Below are positions 17,043-23,339 of a stretch of DNA of 26,286 nucleotides, in pieces (the first letter of the stretch is position 1; each line of letters opens with the position of its first letter). The notes beneath the pieces were generated by a model. The model made no database searches. It saw only the letters and a list, made by a program, of their open reading frames with translations, and had not been told where the DNA came from. The position numbers and the translations under genes are program-made. The stretch is from Caulobacteraceae bacterium (GTDB lineage Bacteria > Pseudomonadota > Alphaproteobacteria > Caulobacterales > Caulobacteraceae). Location: the NCBI GenBank assembly GCA_947456005.1, contig CANGRP010000005.1, forward strand, positions 1-26,286, written 5' to 3'.

Positions 17043-17968
17043 GCCGCAGCCCTCCAGAGAGGCGCAGCCGTCCGCTCAGCGGCGCGAAGCCTGGCGGATC
17101 GGGCCCGTGGGTTCGCCGCGGTCTCCGCCTCCGACGGGGGCGTCGAGCGCACGGACAGGAGGGTGAAGCTCGGATCGGCCCCACGGGGCGCTTCCGGCGC
17201 ATGGCGCGATCCGCCCGGGATCCGGCCGGAGCGTTCCGCAAGGAAGCCCTTGACGATCCTGTCCTCGAGGGAATGGAAGGTCACCACGGCCAGCCGGCCC
17301 CCAGGCCGCAGGATACGCTCGGCGGCGACGAGGCCGGCCTCCAGCTCGGCCAGCTCGTCATTGACGGCGATCCGGAGCGCCTGGAAGGCGCGGGTGGCGG
17401 GATGGACGCGGGCGCCCCGCCGTCCGCCCAGGGCCCGCTCGATGACCTCTGCAAGGTCCGTGGTCCGGGTGAAGGGGGTGGTCTCGCGGCGGCGGGCGAT
17501 GGCCGAGGCGATGCGGCGGGACTGCCGCTCCTCGCCGTAGAGCCAGAAGATGCGCGCCAGGTCGGCGGGTTCCCTGGTATTGACCAGGTCCGCCGCCGTG
17601 GGCCCGCCGTCGCCCATGCGCATGTCCAGCGGACCATCCCGAAGGAAGGAGAAGCCGCGCTCCGCCTCGTCCAGCTGCATGGAGGATACGCCCAGGTCGA
17701 GGGCGACCCCGTCCACGGCGGAGGCTCCCAGGACCTCAGCCATGGTCGAGAAGGGCGCAATGACCAACCGGAAGTCGGGACCGAGTCCCTCGGCGAAACG
17801 GGCGGCGGAGGGATCCCGGTCGAAGGCGGTGACGCGGGCGCCGGCGGCGAGGAAGGCCCGGGCGTAGCCTCCGGCCCCGAAGGTCCCGTCCACGACATGC
17901 CGGCCGGGCGCCGGAATGATGGCGGCGACCACCTCGTTCAGCAGGACGGAGAGGTGGGGCGCGCTCAT
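17039..17968 (-). CDS. rsmH: 16S rRNA (cytosine(1402)-N(4))-methyltransferase RsmH (MraW)
   Basis: RsmH is the S-adenosylmethionine-dependent methyltransferase that modifies N4 of C1402 in the 16S rRNA P site. The chosen start MSAPHLSVLLNEVV gives 309 aa, the family's usual length. The SAM-binding motif VVDGTFGAGGYARAFL is at residues 25-40. Further conserved segments include LDLGVSSMQLDEAERGFSF and, near the C-terminus, VTFHSLEDRIVK. The ATG overlaps the mraZ stop (ATGA), and its stop overlaps the ftsL ATG. The frame stays open far upstream through mraZ, but that part has no RsmH features. Confidence 0.97.
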   Translation of the reverse strand: MSAPHLSVLLNEVVAAIIPAPGRHVVDGTFGAGGYARAFLAAGARVTAFDRDPSAARFAEGLGPDFRLVIAPFSTMAEVLGASAVDGVALDLGVSSMQLDEAERGFSFLRDGPLDMRMGDGGPTAADLVNTREPADLARIFWLYGEERQSRRIASAIARRRETTPFTRTTDLAEVIERALGGRRGARVHPATRAFQALRIAVNDELAELEAGLVAAERILRPGGRLAVVTFHSLEDRIVKGFLAERSGRIPGGSRHAPEAPRGADPSFTLLSVRSTPPSEAETAANPRARSARLRAAERTAAPLWRAAA

Positions 17969-18432
17969 CCCGGCATACCCGAGCGCTGGCCCCTCTGAGC
18001 GGCGCGAAGCTGGGCCAGCCCCTCGCGGGCCAGCTCCCTCTGGACGGCCCGGTGCGCCTGGAAGGCCTCGCGCTCCCAGATCTGGAAACGATCGCCAAGT
18101 CCCACCACGACCACCCAATCGCTCAGGCCGAAGGCGTCGCAGAGCGTTTCCGGAAGCGTGATCCGGCCGGCCGTGTCGAAGCTCAGCCGCGCCATGCCGC
18201 CAAGGACGGAGGTCTCCAGGGCCGAACGCAGGGGATCGCCGAACTCCAGCTCCTCGATGACGCCGAGGTAGCGCTCGAACAGGACCTGCCCCCCGCCCTC
18301 GATGCAATCGGCCTCGATGGAGGGAAAGCAGACCACCCCGTCGAAGGGACCCGAGACCGCGGCGCGGAACTCCTGCGGCACGACGATGCGCCGCTTGGCG
18401 TCCAGCTGTTTCTCGAACGTCGAGATGAACAT
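17965..18432 (-). CDS. mraZ: Transcriptional regulator / division-cluster protein MraZ
   Basis: MraZ is the AbrB-fold DNA-binding protein that opens most dcw clusters; in E. coli it represses its own operon. The 155-aa product has two SpoVT/AbrB-like repeats. The first begins MFISTFEKQLDAKRRIVVPQ, where DAKRRIVVP is the DNA-contact signature. The second includes SFDTAGRITLPETL near residues 84-97. The Arg/Gln-rich C-terminal tail (from about 128) is typical of alphaproteobacterial members. AGGAC lies about 9 nt before the ATG. Upstream lies a run of TGGGN repeats at 10-bp spacing, the pattern of MraZ operators, so autoregulation is likely. Confidence 0.96.
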   Translation of the reverse strand: MFISTFEKQLDAKRRIVVPQEFRAAVSGPFDGVVCFPSIEADCIEGGGQVLFERYLGVIEELEFGDPLRSALETSVLGGMARLSFDTAGRITLPETLCDAFGLSDWVVVVGLGDRFQIWEREAFQAHRAVQRELAREGLAQLRAAQRGQRSGMPG

Positions 18433-18722
18433 CCCGCAGCGTCCTGTCCTGCGCCCCCTCGGGCCGCGCCCTTGCCGATCCCGGAGCGACGCCGGCCACG
18501 ACCGAAGTCGCGGGGAAAGGAGCCTGTCCAGGGTTCAAATGGGCTATCATGGGATCGAATGGGAAACAATGACTCTGACTGCCAATACTAAGTATTCTCA
18601 GCTGATTTCCCTTCAAATATGGTTAATTTCCACTGCCTCTCCACAGGCCATACAGAGAACCATTGCCCGGAAGCCGTGGGAGTGCCGGACATCTGTTGAT
18701 AAGTGCGGTTTCGGGGGCGGAT
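18433..18722 (-). promoter_or_regulatory. mraZ promoter region (290 bp, no gene)
   Basis: This gap between rnpB and mraZ is much more AT-rich than its surroundings around 18530-18660. It holds four elements. The first is the MraZ-box-like repeats at 18530-18564. The second is GACTC (GANTC) at 18571-18575. The third is the perfect 6+1+6 inverted repeat AATACTAAGTATT at 18584-18596. The fourth is a one-mismatch CtrA-type box TTCA-N7-TTAA at 18612-18626. A weak promoter candidate on the minus strand is TTGAAGG (18610-18616) with GAGAATAC (18592-18599), spaced 10 nt; the -10 match is poor. The region presumably starts the dcw transcript. Confidence 0.6.
18530..18564 (+). repeat. MraZ-box-like TGGGN repeats at 10-bp period
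   Basis: On the plus strand TGGGC, TGGGA and TGGGA start at 18540, 18550 and 18560, each separated by 5 nt. A degenerate AGGGT at 18530 continues the same 10-bp period. In E. coli, MraZ binds direct TGGGN repeats separated by 5 nt upstream of mraZ, and the match in unit and spacing is exact. Here the units read opposite to mraZ transcription. They lie about 98-132 bp upstream of the mraZ ATG, downstream of or overlapping the likely promoter. Confidence 0.72.
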
Positions 18723-19113
<391 letters not shown>

Positions 19114-19120
19114 GTTTGCA

Positions 19121-19149
19121 GAAGTGGCCCTCTGCGGGGCCGGCGTCAA
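19121..19149 (-). promoter_or_regulatory. Candidate sigma-73-type promoter of rnpB
   Basis: A perfect -35 TTGACGC (19143-19149) is followed after 14 nt by GCCACTTC (19121-19128), which matches the Caulobacter -10 GCTANAWC at five of seven fixed positions. Seven nt later comes GGAACC, the predicted rnpB 5' end at 19113. The -35 contains the TGA stop codon of the upstream acetyltransferase gene. A GGCCC/GGGCC hairpin (19126-19141) lies in the spacer. Confidence 0.65.
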
Positions 19150-19679
19150 TCCGCGAGCCGGGCGAAGACCAGCTGGTCCCAAGCCTGGCCCTTCCAGTAA
19201 CCCCGCCGGGCGAGGACGCCTTCCTGCTGGAACCCCATCCGCCTGAGCAGGGCGCAGGACCGTTCGTTCCCGACCGTCACCATGGCCTCGAGGCGCAAGA
19301 GGCCGAAATCCGCAAAGCCCCGCGCGATGATCGCCGGGAGGAGGGTCGACATGACGCCCCTCCCCCACTGGTCGCGGGCGAGGTCATAGGCGATCTCGCC
19401 CCAGCGCCCCCGGCTGCGCTCGATCCGGTTGAAGCCCACCGTCCCGATCAGGCGCCCCTCTCCCGCCCGCCGGACGCCCCAGCGCACGCCCAGCCCCTGC
19501 GCCGCCTGGGCCTCCGCCCAGTCGATGATGTCGAGGGCCTCGAACTCTGTCTCCAGCGGCTCGATGTCCATGAAGGCGCAGACCTCGGGGTCGGAGAAGA
19601 GCGCCAGGAGGTCCGGGGCGTCGGCCTCGGACAGGGCCCGGAGCTCGAAGCCTTCGGCCCTGGGCGGATCCGTGATCAT
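19146..19679 (-). CDS. GNAT family N-acetyltransferase (RimJ/RimL-like)
   Basis: This product is predicted to transfer an acetyl group from acetyl-CoA to an amine, possibly a protein N-terminus or a small molecule; the substrate cannot be told from sequence. The 177-aa product from ATG 19679 shows the Acetyltransf_3 pattern. It has an N-terminal FELRALSEADAPDLLALFSD, a central GTVGFNRIERSRGRWGEIAYDL (about residues 79-100) and the acetyl-CoA pyrophosphate loop QWGRGVMSTLL at 104-114. VGNERSCALLRRMGFQQEGVLARRGYW follows at 136-162, typical of RimJ/RimL/YjcK proteins. The start overlaps the amidase stop (ATGA), so the two are cotranslated. The 27 in-frame codons further upstream lie inside the amidase gene and are not counted. 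Confidence 0.9.
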   Translation of the reverse strand: MITDPPRAEGFELRALSEADAPDLLALFSDPEVCAFMDIEPLETEFEALDIIDWAEAQAAQGLGVRWGVRRAGEGRLIGTVGFNRIERSRGRWGEIAYDLARDQWGRGVMSTLLPAIIARGFADFGLLRLEAMVTVGNERSCALLRRMGFQQEGVLARRGYWKGQAWDQLVFARLAD

Positions 19680-20404
19680 GCCCCGGACAACCGCAGGAGG
19701 GCGATCAGCCGGGCCCGGGTGAGGCCGTCGGCCACCCCGTCGAAACGGCTCTGCACCCAATGCCTCTGGAAGGCGGAAACCACTTCGCGGGTGGCGGCGT
19801 CGAAGACGCCTGTCGGCGCACAGTCATAGCCCAGCCGGGGCAGGCCGGCCTGGAAGGCGAAGACCGCCGCACCCTCCGCGCCCTCGGCCAGGGGCGCGCC
19901 CGGCGCCGGGGGCGGCTCGACCCAGAGGCCATGGCCCGCTTGCGCCAGCTGCTTCCAGGGAAACCGCTCGCCCGGGTCCTGCTTGCGGGCGGGGGCCACG
20001 TCGGAGTGCCCGACGATGTCGCCGTCGGAGATGGTCCAGCGGCTTCGGATGTCGGTCAGCAGAGCGATGACGGCGGCGACCTGTGGCTCGGGGAAGTCGC
20101 GATAGCCGTGCGCATGTCCCGGATTGACGATCTCGACGCCGATCGAGCGGCCGTTGATGTCCCTCTCGCCCTTCCAGGACGCCACGCCGGCGTGCCAGGC
20201 CCGCCGGGCCTCATCCACCATGCGGAAGACCCGGCCGTCCTCCTCGACCAGGTAGTGCGCGCTGACCCGCCCGCCGGGCGTGGGGTCGCGCAGCCGCTCC
20301 AGGGCGGCCTCGCCGGTCTGCATGCCGGTATAGTGCAGGACGATCATGTCCGGCGGGGCGGTCCGGGCGTCGAAGTTCGGCGACGGGGCGTCGATGTAGT
20401 CCAT
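19676..20404 (-). CDS. N-acetylmuramoyl-L-alanine amidase (AmpD/Amidase_2 family) with peptidoglycan-binding domain
   Basis: The product is predicted to cleave the MurNAc-L-Ala bond in muropeptides. From ATG 20404 it is 242 aa. The Amidase_2 domain spans about residues 15-150, with zinc ligands His24 (IVLHYTG), His133 (VGHSDVAP) and Asp143 (QDPGERFPW); the 10-residue His-Asp spacing equals that of AmpD. Glu91 in GVEIVN is the likely catalytic glutamate. A PG_binding_1 domain follows at about 175-238. I see no signal peptide or lipobox in either this start or the alternative ATG at 20440. A cytosolic recycling role like AmpD is therefore possible, although the binding domain is more typical of periplasmic AmiD-type enzymes. 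Neither start has a good Shine-Dalgarno sequence. Confidence 0.9.
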   Translation of the reverse strand: MDYIDAPSPNFDARTAPPDMIVLHYTGMQTGEAALERLRDPTPGGRVSAHYLVEEDGRVFRMVDEARRAWHAGVASWKGERDINGRSIGVEIVNPGHAHGYRDFPEPQVAAVIALLTDIRSRWTISDGDIVGHSDVAPARKQDPGERFPWKQLAQAGHGLWVEPPPAPGAPLAEGAEGAAVFAFQAGLPRLGYDCAPTGVFDAATREVVSAFQRHWVQSRFDGVADGLTRARLIALLRLSGA

Positions 20405-20510
20405 GGCCGGGAGGCTAGGGCCAATCGGCGGTGGCCGCATCCGGATTTTGGCGAGGGTGGCGCTCCCTGCTGCGGGGGATCAGGGCGGTGTCAGCTTGGA
20501 TGCCGTTGCC

Positions 20511-20560
20511 CCCCTCCGGCCCGCTGCCCGGCCCACCTCCCCCTGGGGGAAGGAATTGGG
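20511..20560. repeat. Intergenic GC-rich inverted-repeat element
   Basis: The 164-bp gap between the amidase gene and the EamA gene has no gene. It contains a C-rich then G-rich inverted repeat (CCTCCCC..GGGGGAAGG, about 20536-20553) preceded by CCCCTCCGGCCCG. It could act as a terminator for the EamA transcript, which ends here on the minus strand. It also resembles short dispersed intergenic palindromes common in high-GC alphaproteobacteria; other copies would have to be found elsewhere in the genome. Confidence 0.35.
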
Positions 20561-20568
20561 GCGGTCGG

Positions 20569-21465
20569 TCAGGCGCCCTGGCCACGACCGAAGAGGAGGA
20601 CCAGACGGGCCAGCTGGTTGAAGCGGAAGGCGATGACCAGGACGCCGGCCATGGCGAGGGCCGCCCCCAACGCCATCCGCAGGTCGACCACGTCGCCGGT
20701 GAAGATCACCCCCAGGGCGATGGTGAAGATGGGCGTCATCAGGGTCAGGGGCGAGACCAGGGTCGCCTCGTAGCGCTGGATCAGGGTGTAGTAGAGGGTG
20801 TGGGCCAGCACCGAGACGACGAGGCCCGAGAACAGGACGGCGGCCCCCAGGGCCCAGGGGTTGGCCACGGTCACGGCCGCCTGGCCCGTCTCGAAGGACA
20901 GGGTGTAGGCCAGGGTGGGGATCACCGAGGTCAGGCCGACCCAGGCCTGGAACTGCAGGGGCTTCACCCCCTCGATCTGCTTCATCAGCACGGCGCCGAA
21001 GGACCCGATCACCGCCGAGGCCACGACAAACAGAAGACCCGCGGACATATGCAGGCCGTCCGGGTTCCACATGACCAGCACCACGCCCGCCAGGGTCATG
21101 GCCGTGCCGGCGATCCGCCGGGCGTCGAGCCGCTCGCCCAGCAGGAACCAGGACAGGACCGCCGTGATGGGGACGCCCAGCTGGCTGACAATCGCCACCG
21201 CCGAGGGACTGGCGGTCTCAAGCGCGAAAAAGACCAGGGCGAAGGTCCCGCAACCCATGCACAGACCCACCAGGATCATCCGCCAGAGGGGCCGGGGAAC
21301 GTTGCGCAGCCAGGGCCAGACCACCGCCAGCACCACCGCGAAGCGCAGGGCCGCATAAAACATGGGGGGCGCGTGGAGATTGGCGATGACCAGCTTGGAG
21401 ATGATCGAGTTGGCCGCCCAGATCAGGCAGACCAGCGTCATCAGGCCAAAGTCGCGCGGGGTCAT
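20569..21465 (-). CDS. EamA/DMT family transporter
   Basis: This is an inner-membrane drug/metabolite transporter superfamily protein, probably an exporter of small metabolites; the substrate is not predictable. The 298-aa product consists of two tandem EamA repeats, each of about five transmembrane helices. The first begins FGLMTLVCLIWAANSIISKLVI, the WxxN/S pattern typical of the family, and ends around SWFLLGERLDARRIAGTAMTLAGVVL near residue 135. The second starts around residue 150 and ends GVIFTGDVVDLRMALGAALAMAGVLVIAF. The start ATG lacks a strong SD. It is divergent from the carbonic-anhydrase-like gene, with a 107-bp shared upstream region containing the 14-bp palindrome AGCCGCCGGCGGCT (21530-21543). 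Confidence 0.9.
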   Translation of the reverse strand: MTPRDFGLMTLVCLIWAANSIISKLVIANLHAPPMFYAALRFAVVLAVVWPWLRNVPRPLWRMILVGLCMGCGTFALVFFALETASPSAVAIVSQLGVPITAVLSWFLLGERLDARRIAGTAMTLAGVVLVMWNPDGLHMSAGLLFVVASAVIGSFGAVLMKQIEGVKPLQFQAWVGLTSVIPTLAYTLSFETGQAAVTVANPWALGAAVLFSGLVVSVLAHTLYYTLIQRYEATLVSPLTLMTPIFTIALGVIFTGDVVDLRMALGAALAMAGVLVIAFRFNQLARLVLLFGRGQGA

Positions 21466-21572
21466 GCCGGGGCTTTCGCCCGCTTCGGGGCGCAGGGCAA
21501 CGCCTTTCCTCCCCGGCCGCCGACTTGTCAGCCGCCGGCGGCTAGGCGAGGCTGGCGCAAACGGAGGCGCAG

Positions 21573-22178
21573 ATGAGCGGACCCTTTCTCGGACCCGACG
21601 TGAAGGAGCTGGGCGCGGCCTGGATCGACCCCTCGGCCAGGCTGTTCGGCGAGGTCGAGATTCATCCCGGCGCCTCGGTCTGGTGCAACGTGGTGGTCCG
21701 CGCCGAGAGCGACCGGGTGGTGATCGGCCCGCGGGCCAACATCCAGGACTTCGTGATGATCCACGTGGGCGCAGGGACCGGGACCTTCGTCGGGGCCGAC
21801 TGCTCGATCACCCATCACGTGACCCTGCACGGCTGCGACATCGGCGAGGCCTGCCTGATCGGCATCGGCGCCACCCTCATGGACGGCTGCCGGATTGGCG
21901 CGGGGTCCATCGTGGCCGGCGGCGCCTTCCTGAAGGAGGGGACGGTGATCCCGCCCTGCTCGATCGTCATGGGGTCTCCGGGCGCAGTGACCCGCACCCG
22001 GGACAACACCCTGGCCAACCGGCTGAACGCCTTTCTTTACCGGCGGAACGCGGAAGCCTACGCGACCGGGGACTATCGTCTCTGGTCTACCGAAGGCTTC
22101 CGCGCCGAAATGGCCGCCGAGCGCGCGCGCCTGGCGGCCGAGCTTCAGGCCGTCGCGCCGAGCGACAGGGCCTCGTAA
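21573..22178 (+). CDS. Gamma-carbonic anhydrase family protein (left-handed beta-helix)
   Basis: This 201-aa hexapeptide-repeat protein belongs to the YrdA/PaaY/CamH group. It is predicted to form a trimeric left-handed beta-helix that binds zinc between subunits. His64 (VMIHV), His81 (SITHH) and His86 (TLHGC) have the 17- and 5-residue spacings of the family's three zinc ligands. Hexapeptide repeats run from about residue 27 to 137 (GEVEIHPGASVW, GDRVVIGPRANIQD, IGEACLIGIGATL). A C-terminal helical tail of about 50 residues follows. It lacks the acidic proton-shuttle loop of Cam-type enzymes, so true carbonic anhydrase activity is uncertain. The start is supported by GGAGG 5 nt upstream of ATG. 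Its end overlaps the convergent acyl-CoA dehydrogenase gene by 34 bp. Confidence 0.9.
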   Translation: MSGPFLGPDVKELGAAWIDPSARLFGEVEIHPGASVWCNVVVRAESDRVVIGPRANIQDFVMIHVGAGTGTFVGADCSITHHVTLHGCDIGEACLIGIGATLMDGCRIGAGSIVAGGAFLKEGTVIPPCSIVMGSPGAVTRTRDNTLANRLNAFLYRRNAEAYATGDYRLWSTEGFRAEMAAERARLAAELQAVAPSDRAS

Positions 22179-23290
22179 CGCGCCAGGTGATGGTCGGTGG
22201 AGCCGAACAGGCCCTCGATCATGGTCGCGCGCTTGAAGTAGTGGCCGATAGCCATCTCGTCCGTCACGCCCATGCCGCCGTGGAGCTGGACGGCGTTCTG
22301 CCCCACGAACTTGCAGGCCTTGCCGATCTGCACCTTGGCGGCCGACACGGCCTTGGCCCGCTCGGCGTCGCTGTCAGACAGGCGGATGGTGGCCATGTAG
22401 GTCATCGAGATCGACTGCTCGAGCTGGATGAACATGTCGACCATGCGATGCTGCAGCACCTGGAAGGAGGAGATCGGCACGCCGAACTGCTTGCGCTGCT
22501 TGGTGTACTCAACCGTGCCTTCCTGCAGGCGGCGCAGGACGCCGCAGGCCTCGGCGCAGGTGGCGGCGATGGCCTCGTCGATGACCTTCTCGACCAGGGG
22601 CAGGGCCTCCCCCTCGCCGCCGATCCGGGCCTCTGCGCCCAGGACGACGTTCTCGAAATAGACCTCCGAGGCGCGGAAGCCGTCGACGGTGGGATAGTCG
22701 CGGGTGGTCACACCCTTGGCGGACTTCGGCACGATGAAGACCGAGATCCCGCCGGCGTCGCGCTGGCCGCCGCCGGTGCGGGCGGTGACCACCAGGTGGG
22801 TGGCGTAGGGCGCTCCCACCACCACGGCCTTGTGGCCGTTCAGGACATAGCCCGCGCCATCCTTGCGGGCGGTCGTCTTCAGGTCGCGAATGTTGTAGCG
22901 GCCCTGCGGCTCGGCATAGGCGAAGGCGAAGATGGCCTTGCCGGCGATGATCTGGCCGATCAATTCCTCGGCGCCGGCCGGGGCGCCGTGCTTCAGGAAG
23001 CCGCCGCCGATGACCACTGTACCGAGATAGGGCTCGACCACGAGGGCTTTGCCCAGCTCTTCCATGACCACCATGTTCTCGGTGTAGCCGCCGCCCAGGC
23101 CGCCGAGGGCCTCGGGGAAGGCCGCCCCCAGGATGCCCAGCTCATCGGCGAAGGCGCTCCAGACGTCCGGCCGCCAGTGCGGCTCGCGCCCCAGGGCCGC
23201 CCGGCGCTGGTCGAAACCATAGTTGTCCGCCAGGTAGCTCGCGATCGTGTCGCGGAGCATCGACTGTTCTTCGGTGAAGCTGAAATCCAT
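22145..23290 (-). CDS. Acyl-CoA dehydrogenase family protein (PimD-like small subunit)
   Basis: This is a flavoprotein of the acyl-CoA dehydrogenase fold, 381 aa, opening MDFSFTEEQSMLRDTIASYL as in PimD/FadE-type subunits. The N-terminal helical domain covers about 1-115, the middle beta domain about 120-215 (GYVLNGHKAVVVGAPYATHLVV) and the C-terminal helical domain about 225-381 (CGVLRRLQEGTVEYTKQRKQFGVPISSFQVLQHR). The QLHGGMGVTDEMAIGHYFKR segment at about 335-354 is conserved. The usual C-terminal Y-E-G catalytic motif is replaced by EGLFGSTDHHLARY, so this subunit may be non-catalytic and work with its neighbour. It lies 49 bp after the other dehydrogenase gene on the same strand. By analogy it may act on pimeloyl-CoA or related acyl-CoA chains. 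Confidence 0.92.
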   Translation of the reverse strand: MDFSFTEEQSMLRDTIASYLADNYGFDQRRAALGREPHWRPDVWSAFADELGILGAAFPEALGGLGGGYTENMVVMEELGKALVVEPYLGTVVIGGGFLKHGAPAGAEELIGQIIAGKAIFAFAYAEPQGRYNIRDLKTTARKDGAGYVLNGHKAVVVGAPYATHLVVTARTGGGQRDAGGISVFIVPKSAKGVTTRDYPTVDGFRASEVYFENVVLGAEARIGGEGEALPLVEKVIDEAIAATCAEACGVLRRLQEGTVEYTKQRKQFGVPISSFQVLQHRMVDMFIQLEQSISMTYMATIRLSDSDAERAKAVSAAKVQIGKACKFVGQNAVQLHGGMGVTDEMAIGHYFKRATMIEGLFGSTDHHLARYEALSLGATA

Positions 23291-23339
23291 GTTCGTCCCG
23301 CCCGGGGCCGCAGCCCCTCCTGAATGTCCCTAGGGTGTT

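Noticed and set aside
18694..18702. DnaA-box-like TTATCAACA between rnpB and mraZ
   Set aside because: A lone one-mismatch site; expected by chance and not part of a cluster.
21530..21543. 14-bp palindrome AGCCGCCGGCGGCT upstream of the gamma-CA-like gene as an operator
   Set aside because: Pure G/C-rich palindromes are common in this base composition; no promoter elements line up with it.
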